From Acinetobacter sichuanensis (GTDB lineage Bacteria > Pseudomonadota > Gammaproteobacteria > Pseudomonadales > Moraxellaceae), in assembly GCF_003024515.2 (NCBI RefSeq), contig NZ_PYIX02000033.1, positions 1-49,987 of the forward strand: a stretch of DNA of 49,987 nucleotides, given 5' to 3'. Positions 11,692 through 19,472 of this stretch are shown piece by piece. Every line of letters starts with the position of its first letter. The first letter of the stretch is position 1. The position numbers were made by a program, and so were the translations under genes. Below the pieces are notes generated by a model. The model searched no databases and was not told where the DNA came from. It was given only the letters and a program-made list of their open reading frames with translations.

Positions 11692-11712
11692 CCCCTCTTT
11701 TCAAAAGAGGGG
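11692..11712. terminator. Palindrome between convergent hisC and pabB
   Basis: CCCCTCTTTT-C-AAAAGAGGGG sits between two converging genes, 18 bp after hisC and 14 bp before the pabB stop. It may act as a bidirectional terminator, and it resembles the palindromes upstream of hisC, so it could also be a member of a dispersed repeat family. Confidence 0.6.
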
Positions 11713-11725
11713 CTTAAAGTGCATC

Positions 11726-13105
11726 TCAGGATTCGCTTTTTTCTTTTAAATTTTCAGGTGAGTACCATGTGTTGAGTAAATCCAGCAATGCAGAAACTTT
11801 GTCAAAACATTCCTGATATTCCGCATCACAATCCGATGCGATGGTAATCCCTCCACCTGCCCAAACAGAGATTTGATCCTGATATTTTTGAATAGAACGA
11901 ATTAAAATATTCCATGAACCTGTTCCATCAAAATTAAAATAACCCAATGAACCACAATACGCGCCACGTGGACTACTTTCTAACTCTTCAATAATTTGCA
12001 TTGCACGAATTTTTGGGGCACCTGTGATAGAGCCACCGGGAAGCGCAGACATCAAAACATCAAAAGGGTTGACTTCAGGCTTTAAGGTTGCAGTAATTTC
12101 ACTCACCATATGATGAACCTGATTAAATGACTCAATATTAAATAACTTCGGCGTTTTCACTGATCCTATTTCTGCATAAACACTCAAATCATTACGTAAT
12201 AAATCCACGATCATGACATTTTCTGCTTGATCTTTTTTAGAGTGAATGAGCGTGTTCTTAGACTGTTCATCTAAAATTGGATCATCATAACGTGGCATCG
12301 TCCCTTTGATGGGTTTAGTCAAAATTTTATGATTATCCTCAAACTCAATAAATAATTCAGGCGAACAACTTAATAATTCAAAATCATCTATTTTTAAATA
12401 ACCAGAGTAAGGTGCATTCGTTAATTGCCAAAATTTTTTAGCAGTATCAATTAATGTACCTTGAGCTTTTGCAGTAAACTCTTGGGTTAAATTTATTTGA
12501 TAACAATCACCTGCTTTAATATAGTTTTGTATTTTTTCAAAAGCTTGAATATATTCATTTTTAGTCCATTTTGCCATACATAATGTATTTAATTTAAATC
12601 CTGTAGGTGGATGAGAATAAATATTGAGTTTAGATTTTAATATATCTAATATCCTTTGAGGATTATCTTCTTGACTATAAAAAGTCCATTGTCCTTGATG
12701 GTATTTTAAATAACTTAAATATTGACCTAAGAATAAATTAGGTTGAGATTTATATTGATTGTTTATATTTTTTTGTGCTGAAAAGTTATAGTCAATAAAG
12801 CCAATATAGCCACCTGAAAAGCCTATTTTTGTTTGTTTGGTTGACGTGGTTGGTATAATTTTTATAAATTCATAAACATTTGATTTTTTTTGTTTTTCTA
12901 TATAGTTAAAGCTTTCTGTACGCTCAAAATAAGCATAATGCCCAGATTGATGCAATAAATATTGTTGAGGCAAAAAAGCAATAACAGGATGATGATCATC
13001 TTCAAGATAAACACAACCAAATAGTTCGTTTAGTCGTTGTAAAATATCAGCAGGTGTAAGTTCCTGAATATCTAAATTTATACTGAAAATTGATTGAGTT
13101 AGCAT
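11726..13105 (-). CDS. pabB: Aminodeoxychorismate synthase component I
   Basis: With PabA-supplied ammonia, converts chorismate to 4-amino-4-deoxychorismate for folate synthesis. I place the start at 13105 (MLTQSIFS); a start at 13156 would add 17 residues not expected in the family. The resulting 459-residue protein has the chorismate-binding core: AGDCYQINLTQ, the SCSPELF segment, KPIKGTMPR, the NVMIVDLLRNDLS motif, PGGSITGAPK and a C-terminal GGGITIASD. These motifs are shared with TrpE, but the neighbours and the short N-terminal region favour PabB. The fil locus starts divergently upstream. Confidence 0.9.
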   Translation of the reverse strand: MLTQSIFSINLDIQELTPADILQRLNELFGCVYLEDDHHPVIAFLPQQYLLHQSGHYAYFERTESFNYIEKQKKSNVYEFIKIIPTTSTKQTKIGFSGGYIGFIDYNFSAQKNINNQYKSQPNLFLGQYLSYLKYHQGQWTFYSQEDNPQRILDILKSKLNIYSHPPTGFKLNTLCMAKWTKNEYIQAFEKIQNYIKAGDCYQINLTQEFTAKAQGTLIDTAKKFWQLTNAPYSGYLKIDDFELLSCSPELFIEFEDNHKILTKPIKGTMPRYDDPILDEQSKNTLIHSKKDQAENVMIVDLLRNDLSVYAEIGSVKTPKLFNIESFNQVHHMVSEITATLKPEVNPFDVLMSALPGGSITGAPKIRAMQIIEELESSPRGAYCGSLGYFNFDGTGSWNILIRSIQKYQDQISVWAGGGITIASDCDAEYQECFDKVSALLDLLNTWYSPENLKEKSES

Positions 13106-13210
13106 CTTTAAAACTAATAGAACAGGTGCTATGATTATACGATATTTTTTGTACACTGAGTCACAAAAACGCCGTTTATCGGGAATTACTGTTTTTTGAT
13201 AAACAACTAT

Positions 13211-13239
13211 TGAACAAAAAATAACATAAGGTTAATTTA
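13211..13239 (+). promoter_or_regulatory. Putative promoter of filA
   Basis: TTGAAC (13211-13216), a 17-bp spacer and TAATTT (13234-13239) resemble a sigma-70 promoter. A start near 13246 would give a leader of about 105 nt before filA. An imperfect GTTGT/ACAAC inverted repeat lies in that leader. Pattern call only. Confidence 0.4.
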
Positions 13240-13353
13240 ATAGTGCAAATCGGACTACTCAAGGAAGAAAGTTTCTGTTGTAAAAAAACAAAAACAACGT
13301 GAAGCGACGGCGAGTGGTTAAAAATGAAAAAAAATGCTCTTGGGAGAGTACAG

Positions 13354-14253
13354 ATGAAATTATTTACTAAAGTTGCTTTAGTTTCTGCGGTAGCAATCAG
13401 TTCGAATGCAATGGCTATGCAAGCTATGGATGATGCAGCATTAAGCGCAACAACTGGTCAAGATGGTATTTCAATTGGTATTGATATTGATACTGTTAAT
13501 ATTAGTAAGCTTCATGTTTTTGATGGTGATGGTCTAGCTGCAGCAGGTCAAGCAGGTTATGGTGGTACTGGTAAACCTGGTGCGATTACTGTTAATGATG
13601 TTGTTGTGCAAAAAAATGCTAATGCTTTGGCTAGTGGTAACTTAGCGGATTTAACAATTGATACTGATGCTGGTGGTGGTAGTCCTTTCCTTAATGTAGC
13701 TGCTGCTGTTTCTGGTTTAGATATTGATCTAGGTGTAATTGAAGTAAAAGATGCAACTGGTAGTGCAGGTGCATATAAAGCAGGTACGACTTCTGCTGAA
13801 ATCTTAAGTGGCTTATCTTTATCTACAGGTTCAATTACTGCAAATATTCAATTGGGTAATACACCACAAGGTGCGATGATTAAACTAAATGGTGCAATGA
13901 CAGGTGGTTTAGCAATTAACGACCTAGCAATTAAAGATGCTGCAAATGGTGGTTATATTTCACTTGGTGGTATTAAGGTTAATGACACAGGTAGTGGTGA
14001 TTTAGCTTTGAATGCTGATGTGGCTGTAAAACCAGAAGGTTTAGCAATTACTGCACTTAAATCAAGTACAGATATTTATATTAAACAAGTTGTGTTAGGT
14101 GGTGGTACAGGCTTTACTGCACCTACAGGTGGTAACCCTGCAGTTTTAGGTAGTGGTATTGGTTCTGGTTCGATCGGTGATGTTGCAATCTCTGGTTTAA
14201 CGGTTACAAATAGTGCTGGTGCTGGTGCTGTAATCAAAATTTCTGGTCACTAA
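13354..14253 (+). CDS. filA: FilA, putative secreted fibre/structural protein
   Basis: First gene of the fil locus. The start at 13354 has GGGAG about 10 nt upstream and gives a clean Sec signal peptide (MKLFTKVALVSAVAISSNAMA); an ATG at 13324 would add ten residues. The mature protein of about 278 residues opens with MQAMDDAALSATTGQDGISI, a motif I associate with the DUF6160 family of exported proteins. The rest is rich in Gly, Ala, Asn, Asp and alternating beta-type segments (for example GSITANIQLG, GGYISLGGIKV), has no Cys and ends in ISGH. Codons are biased to GGT/GCT, suggesting strong expression. A strong terminator follows. I infer it is the abundant exported substrate of the system; a pilin fold is not evident. 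Confidence 0.75.
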   Translation: MKLFTKVALVSAVAISSNAMAMQAMDDAALSATTGQDGISIGIDIDTVNISKLHVFDGDGLAAAGQAGYGGTGKPGAITVNDVVVQKNANALASGNLADLTIDTDAGGGSPFLNVAAAVSGLDIDLGVIEVKDATGSAGAYKAGTTSAEILSGLSLSTGSITANIQLGNTPQGAMIKLNGAMTGGLAINDLAIKDAANGGYISLGGIKVNDTGSGDLALNADVAVKPEGLAITALKSSTDIYIKQVVLGGGTGFTAPTGGNPAVLGSGIGSGSIGDVAISGLTVTNSAGAGAVIKISGH

Positions 14254-14273
14254 TCTGATCTGATTTAAAAAAG

Positions 14274-14300
14274 ACGCGTGAATTTCACGCGTTTTTTTTT
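14274..14300 (+). terminator. Strong intrinsic terminator between filA and filB
   Basis: ACGCGTGAA / TTTCACGCGT stem followed by nine T's, 20 bp after filA. It should end most transcripts, leaving filB-filF to read-through or a second promoter. That would make FilA the most abundant product. Confidence 0.9.
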
Positions 14301-14336
14301 AACAAAATGATCAAATCAAACAAAAGTAAAAAAAAG

Positions 14337-14358
14337 CTGTTTTTTTTTGAAAAAACAG
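14337..14358 (+). promoter_or_regulatory. A/T-rich hairpin in the filA-filB spacer
   Basis: CTGTTTTTT / AAAAAACAG, a 9-bp stem with a TTTG loop, in the 199-bp gap between filA and filB. No T-tract follows, so it is not an obvious terminator. Role unknown; it could mark a processing site between filA mRNA and the filB-F message. Confidence 0.45.
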
Positions 14359-14452
14359 GTATCTTAAAAGCACATGGAAGTAGAGTGTTCACTCTAAAAA
14401 TAAAATTAACACTTCAGGCAATTGTTTGCCGATACTTGAATAGTTTAAGAAT

Positions 14453-15286
14453 ATGTTAGAGATTACTTTAGGTTCGGCATTAATATACTATTTTGCCAGC
14501 CATGCATTAGATATCAAAGAAAAACCAACCGATGCTGTGTACTATACAGAGCTTACCGATCCTCGTAATGCCTCTTTTTCTCGAAACCATCGTGAGATGG
14601 TTCAAATCAAACCTGCCTTAGAAAATCAATTTCGTGGCATTGTCCGTCAGGCATATGACTATAGTTGTGGATCAGCAGCATTAACAACATTATTAAATGG
14701 ATATGTTGGTACGAATCTTACTGAACAGCAGACAATGGAAGGTTTATTACGATATGGAGAATATAATCGAATCGTAGAACGTCGTAGCTTTTCGCTATTA
14801 GATATGAAACGTTTTGTTTCTGCGCTTGGCATTGAAAGTGGTGGCTATAAGGGCGAGTTCTCAGACTTAGTCAAACAACAACAGCCAGCAATCGTGCCAA
14901 TTTCATATGCAGGTTTTAAACATTTTGTTGTCTTTAAGGCGTATAAAAATGGTCGAGTTTATGTCGCCGACCCTGCTTTAGGGAATATTAGCTTCGATGA
15001 AAATCGTTTTAAAGACATTTGGGAAAATAATACATTATTCTTAATTAATGTACCTAAAGATCAGCAGAAAGATTTTTTAGCCTTGCAGGATGCTGATTTA
15101 CGACATGTTGAAGATGCCACAATTAATCGATATGCACTTGTTGATATGCAATACTCATATGATTATATTAATAAAATAGCAGATAAGGCATCTACAATGC
15201 GTAGAGTCATTGACCGTGGTGATAATTCAGAGACACAAGGTCAGCCAATTACATCATTCATGCGACTATATTATAAACGTAAGTAA
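14453..15286 (+). CDS. filB: FilB, C39-family cysteine peptidase
   Basis: A 277-residue stand-alone papain-fold peptidase of the C39 (double-glycine/bacteriocin processing) type. The catalytic triad is visible: Cys72 in DYSCGSAALTTLL, His157 in FKHFVVFKAY and Asp173 in VADPALGN. Residues 2-18 are hydrophobic (LEITLGSALIYYFASHA) and probably direct export or membrane anchoring, although positive charges at the start are lacking. An in-frame TAG 12 nt upstream excludes an earlier start. Unlike classical C39 domains it is not fused to an ABC exporter. Its closest functional analogue in my knowledge is FapD of the Pseudomonas Fap amyloid operon. Probable job: processing a Fil protein, perhaps FilA, in the periplasm. 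Confidence 0.8.
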   Translation: MLEITLGSALIYYFASHALDIKEKPTDAVYYTELTDPRNASFSRNHREMVQIKPALENQFRGIVRQAYDYSCGSAALTTLLNGYVGTNLTEQQTMEGLLRYGEYNRIVERRSFSLLDMKRFVSALGIESGGYKGEFSDLVKQQQPAIVPISYAGFKHFVVFKAYKNGRVYVADPALGNISFDENRFKDIWENNTLFLINVPKDQQKDFLALQDADLRHVEDATINRYALVDMQYSYDYINKIADKASTMRRVIDRGDNSETQGQPITSFMRLYYKRK

Positions 15287-15335
15287 AAGCAGATTAGAAA
15301 AAATTTAAATAATCACACTTTTAGGTAGGAATAAA

Positions 15336-16556
15336 ATGAATAATCACTGGATGAGAAGAACTTTACTAGCCGTTAGTATTCAACTTGCGATAGGTGGAGT
15401 ATATGCAGCAGAAACCGACAATGCTTCAGAAACAGCAGAGACTGTTCAAAGCAGTGAGGTAAATGATCAAGTTGCTACTGCAAGCACAGATGCGACTTTA
15501 GCTCAAGATAAAGTGGCAGAAGTTGCAACAACACAAGCTGCCCCAGTTTCTGATAAAGTCGAAATTGATAAAGATGCTACACCATCACTGGTACCATCTG
15601 CTGGCACTCAAGCGGCTAATGCTTTACAGCAGAAAGAGGGTGATGCAACTCAAGAAACAAACTTGCAAGAAGTATTTACATCAAATGAAAGACAATATTC
15701 ATTAATTAAAAAAGGTGAAATTTCAGCTTTTTATGATTTAGATTATTCATATTATCGTGATCAGCAGATTAATCAAGCTATACAAGAGGGTGTGGTTTAT
15801 CAATTACGTGTTGATGAAGATGCAAGCCATACCATTACCAATACATTTACAGCACAGTATGGTGTACTTGATAATTTAACTTTTAGTGCATCGTTACCTT
15901 TTGTTGCTAAGTCAAATAATATTAAAGATACCACTGCTGCAGGTTTAGGTGATATTAACTTTGGCGCACGTTGGGAACCTTTTCCATTAAAAGCGGGTCG
16001 TTTACCACTGATTTTATTTGGAAATCTATCAACTAAAACAGGCGATAGCCCATACGAAATTAATCCATACAAAGAGTTGTCAACAGGTAAAGGATATTAC
16101 TCGGTTGGTGTTGGTGCGAGTACCCGTAAATATATAGATCCAGTCGTATTATTTGCCTCCGTTTCAGGTAACTATGGTTTTAAAGAAACGGGGTTAAATC
16201 AAGTGCGTGGTGGTGGTGATGGCGGTGCACGTATTTTAGATGAATTTGAACCAGGGATTACGGGGGGGTTCTCTTTCGGGTTTGCTTATTCATTTAACTA
16301 CGATGTTTCTATGACGATGTCATATCAACAAACCTTCAATACAAATACATCGTTTACTTATACCAATGGCGAATCTTATAAAGCAGCAGATCAATCGAGT
16401 GGTATGTTCTCAATTGCTTTAGGTGTGCGTGTATCACCAGAAACGATTGTAAATGGTACTTTAGGAATTGGTTTAACTGAAGATTCACCTGATATTTCTC
16501 TAGGTCTATCATTCCCACTAGATATTTTAGGTTTCGGTAAGAAAAAAGCGAGCTAA
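15336..16556 (+). CDS. filC: FilC, outer-membrane beta-barrel, FapF-like
   Basis: Exported protein of 406 residues with a signal peptide (MNNHWMRRTLLAVSIQLAIG, cleavage near VYA-AET). Residues about 26-125 are low-complexity and rich in Ala, Thr, Glu, Gln and Asp. From about 125 (KGEISAFYDLDYSYY) alternating hydrophobic and aromatic strands continue to the end, including DNLTFSASLPFV and GLGDINFGARWEPF. This looks like the MetA-type 'transporter' barrel family (COG4313-like). A disordered or helical N-terminus followed by such a barrel is the architecture of FapF, the amyloid secretion channel, so I infer an export pore. It follows filB by 49 bp and precedes filD by 12 bp. Confidence 0.7.
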   Translation: MNNHWMRRTLLAVSIQLAIGGVYAAETDNASETAETVQSSEVNDQVATASTDATLAQDKVAEVATTQAAPVSDKVEIDKDATPSLVPSAGTQAANALQQKEGDATQETNLQEVFTSNERQYSLIKKGEISAFYDLDYSYYRDQQINQAIQEGVVYQLRVDEDASHTITNTFTAQYGVLDNLTFSASLPFVAKSNNIKDTTAAGLGDINFGARWEPFPLKAGRLPLILFGNLSTKTGDSPYEINPYKELSTGKGYYSVGVGASTRKYIDPVVLFASVSGNYGFKETGLNQVRGGGDGGARILDEFEPGITGGFSFGFAYSFNYDVSMTMSYQQTFNTNTSFTYTNGESYKAADQSSGMFSIALGVRVSPETIVNGTLGIGLTEDSPDISLGLSFPLDILGFGKKKAS

Positions 16557-16568
16557 TGGAGAGGTGGT

Positions 16569-18233
16569 ATGAAATACCCACGCTTACGCCCGTTAGTTAC
16601 AGCTATTTTCTTAACGGGTTGTTCAACTCAAGTTTTTGCACATTTAGGTTTGAACTTATCTGTAGATATTCGTTCATTATCCATGGGGAACGCTGTTACT
16701 GCTGACCCTCCTGGTATTAGTGCAATTCACTTTAACCCTGCTGCGTTAACTAAGCTCAAGGGTTTGCAAACAGATGTACAAGGCATTGTTGCTAACTTTG
16801 ATGTGCAACGAGAGTTTTCTGCACCTCAGGGTTATAACGTTTTTGGTTATTCTGATGACCCTTTAATTTGTAATGATACGCCAGATAATCAGTCAAATTT
16901 ATGTACGGACTATAAGAGCTCTGTAAAAGGTGATGTGGAATATGCCAGTTTATATATTCCAATTTTGAAAAAAGTTGTTGATTTAGGTGCGGGTTGGCCT
17001 GTACTTGCACCTACAGGTGGTGTTTCTTATAACCCACCTGGTTCAAAGTTGACGTATGCAACGGCTGTTTATGCACCGATGGTTGCTGGCTTTGGTTCGG
17101 AAAATGGTAATGCTGGTAATTTCATGGGGCAACAAGTTGCGATTGAGCGTATTACATATTTATCACCATCTATTGCTTATGAAGTGAGTGATGAGTTATC
17201 AATCGGTGCATCTATTGGAATGTCTTATAATGCTATTGCCTTAAAAACAGACCTCCGTTTCCCAAATGAAATGATTGGTGTGTTACGAATGGTTGATGAA
17301 GCTGTTTGTGCACCATTTAGAGAAAATTCAAACGTTATTACAGATTTACTTTTATTTGGTATTTGTAATGGTAATGAAGCGGTTAGCCCATTTAATAAAT
17401 TTGCTGCGATGGAGGTTTCTTTAGAGCAGAGTTTAAGTCCAAGTTATAATCTTGGTTTAATGTGGGAACCGAATGAAGAGTTTGGTTTTGGTATGGTTTA
17501 TCAAAGTGCAGCAAAAATGCGCATGAAGGGTAAATATTTTATTGATAATGCCAATGCACCTCGTGAATTAATTAAAGGTTTGAACTCTTCTGCAACAGGG
17601 CAAATTTTAGCTGCTATTTTAGGCTTTCCTGGTTATATTCCTCCAACAGAATCTGGCTTAATTGCAATGGATTTAGAATATCCTGCGCATTTTCAAGCAG
17701 GGATAAAATATAAGGTCTTACCTGATTTACAAGTGAATTTTGACTTGGGATGGACAGATTTCAAAGCATGGGAGAAATTCCAATTTGAATTCGATCGTCA
17801 AATTTCAGCACTTAAAATTGCAAAATTACTATCAAATCAGGTAACAGATAGTTCTTTATCACTTCCTTTAGGATTTAAATCACCTTGGAGTTGGGGAATT
17901 GGTGTGGAGTATTCAGCAACAGATCGTCTGAAACTTCGTGCAGGTTATGAACCACGTGCAAGTGCAATTCCTGATGATAAACGTAATACTTTAGTTCCTA
18001 TTAATAATGCACAATTATTCGGTTTAGGATTGGGTTATCGTTTTGATGAAGATACAGATATTGATTTATCTGTAGGTTTTTTACGTAGCCGAGATAATAT
18101 TCCTGCAAATACCAGTAGTATGGCAAACCAAACCGGGGTCGATAATTTATTATTAAATCCTTATGCAGGTTTAGATATTAAAACCAATACCAAAGTCACC
18201 ATTTTAGGTCTTAATTATAGAACGAGATGGTAA
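16569..18233 (+). CDS. filD: FilD, FadL/OmpP1-type outer-membrane protein
   Basis: A 554-residue outer-membrane protein of the FadL transport family. After a signal peptide (start MKYPRLRPLVTAIFLTGC, cleavage near VFA-HLG) comes the RSLSMGNAVTADPPGISAIHFNPAALTKL segment with the conserved NPAAL motif (split here for length). The body is predicted barrel strands and the end YAGLDIKTNTKVTILGLNYR is a typical terminal strand. FadL proteins admit hydrophobic molecules, but their presence in this operon suggests a dedicated role in assembly or anchoring. The Shine-Dalgarno GAGAGGTGG precedes the ATG. The Cys in the signal region (TGCST) resembles a lipobox but lacks the right preceding residues and is followed by a better signal peptidase I site. 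Confidence 0.72.
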   Translation: MKYPRLRPLVTAIFLTGCSTQVFAHLGLNLSVDIRSLSMGNAVTADPPGISAIHFNPAALTKLKGLQTDVQGIVANFDVQREFSAPQGYNVFGYSDDPLICNDTPDNQSNLCTDYKSSVKGDVEYASLYIPILKKVVDLGAGWPVLAPTGGVSYNPPGSKLTYATAVYAPMVAGFGSENGNAGNFMGQQVAIERITYLSPSIAYEVSDELSIGASIGMSYNAIALKTDLRFPNEMIGVLRMVDEAVCAPFRENSNVITDLLLFGICNGNEAVSPFNKFAAMEVSLEQSLSPSYNLGLMWEPNEEFGFGMVYQSAAKMRMKGKYFIDNANAPRELIKGLNSSATGQILAAILGFPGYIPPTESGLIAMDLEYPAHFQAGIKYKVLPDLQVNFDLGWTDFKAWEKFQFEFDRQISALKIAKLLSNQVTDSSLSLPLGFKSPWSWGIGVEYSATDRLKLRAGYEPRASAIPDDKRNTLVPINNAQLFGLGLGYRFDEDTDIDLSVGFLRSRDNIPANTSSMANQTGVDNLLLNPYAGLDIKTNTKVTILGLNYRTRW

Positions 18234-18259
18234 TGTTGTTGCACAAGAAGAGAGTTAGC

Positions 18260-19462
18260 ATGATGAGATTAAGTTTTGTATTTCTAGCAATGAGCTGTAT
18301 ATCTGTAACTTATGCTGCTAACTTTTATACTATTATTGGTCCAGATGGACGACCGATGGTCGTCCAAAAACCAAATGAATCTGATAAAAAAGAAAAAGTG
18401 CAGCTTCAACCTCAGGTTGAACATAAACCCATAGCTTCAACTCAAAAAGAGCAAGCTGTTTCTCCATCTGAAAAAATAAATGTCGTAAAGCCTGAAAAAC
18501 CACAGCAGATTGAATCAGTTCCAGTGGCTAAGCTGAATAATGAAACTGTAACCACAGCTAAAAATGTAGAAGTGAAAAGAGAAATTAAAGCGGAACAAAA
18601 ACAAACTGCGGCTATACAGGAAGTTGAAAAAACCGTTAAACCTAAACAGTCAGATCATGTCATTCCGTCTAATGTATCCACTTCAGTTACAGTTCAAAAT
18701 CAGCCTGTAACTCAGCAGCAAGTAGAAACTGTACCAAACAATAAAACGGTGTCTGCTTCTAACGATAATGTCAATATTACAGAAATTGATGGTGTTAAGT
18801 ATGTCAATAATGAATATTTAGAAGATCATGAGTTTAATTTAGAAGGAAAAAAACGTTTTTATGTCATGCCTGAAACGGGAGCAATGGCAGGAGGACGTTT
18901 CGAAACTGTTGAACGACAAAAAGGGTTAAGCCAATCTTTACTTGATAAAATTCGTCAACCAAAACACAAAGAACATAAAGCCATTGCATTAGCTACAACT
19001 TATTATCGTTTACCTAAAGATGAAGTGATCCAAACTTTAGAACAGTCTTGTTTTTCAGGTAAAAAGATAGATAAAGCAAAAACAATTTCTTTGAAAAATC
19101 AGGAAGTCAGCTTTTTCCCAGTTGTTCCGATCAAAGAAAATTTTGCATATGAAGTTGTAAAGTTAGACAAGAATATTGAGAATATTTTATTTTCCTCATA
19201 TGCATCTTCAAAGAAAAAGCCAAGTTACTATTGGCCTTTGGTGGTTTTTTTAGATGAAAAAGGTTGTGTTGTTGAAGGCGTAAGTGGCTTTAAGAATGAT
19301 GAACAAAATGAAAGTGCAACACAGTATTCTTCTTTAGAAGGTATTCTGAAAAAGCCAAATTCAGCATATTACTTATTTATGACACCTTTATCAGAAGCTA
19401 TTGATATTCAAGATCGTGAATTAACAAATCAAGGACAAATTAAGCTGAGTGTTATTCAGTAA
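18260..19462 (+). CDS. filE: FilE, exported protein of the fil locus
   Basis: I choose the start at 18260 (MMRLSFVFLAMSCISVTYA), preceded by AAGAGAG; an earlier ATG at 18227 overlaps the filD stop. Product is about 400 residues. A signal peptide ends near TYA-ANF. It is followed by FYTIIGPDGRPMVV and a long Lys/Gln/Val/Pro-rich low-complexity region (about residues 35-185) that could span the periplasm. A C-terminal folded part runs from about 186, with two Cys (SCFSGK and KGCVVEG). No enzymatic motif is visible. Acinetobacter annotations call it 'pilus assembly protein FilE', but nothing here shows a pilus relationship. Its position between two envelope proteins suggests a structural or linking role. 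Confidence 0.62.
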   Translation: MMRLSFVFLAMSCISVTYAANFYTIIGPDGRPMVVQKPNESDKKEKVQLQPQVEHKPIASTQKEQAVSPSEKINVVKPEKPQQIESVPVAKLNNETVTTAKNVEVKREIKAEQKQTAAIQEVEKTVKPKQSDHVIPSNVSTSVTVQNQPVTQQQVETVPNNKTVSASNDNVNITEIDGVKYVNNEYLEDHEFNLEGKKRFYVMPETGAMAGGRFETVERQKGLSQSLLDKIRQPKHKEHKAIALATTYYRLPKDEVIQTLEQSCFSGKKIDKAKTISLKNQEVSFFPVVPIKENFAYEVVKLDKNIENILFSSYASSKKKPSYYWPLVVFLDEKGCVVEGVSGFKNDEQNESATQYSSLEGILKKPNSAYYLFMTPLSEAIDIQDRELTNQGQIKLSVIQ

Positions 19463-19472
19463 GGATTAAACA

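Noticed and set aside
16569..16640. FilD as a lipoprotein (Cys in the leader, TGCST)
   Set aside because: The residues before the Cys do not make a good lipobox, and the VFA-HLG site gives a normal signal peptidase I cleavage followed by a FadL-type mature start.
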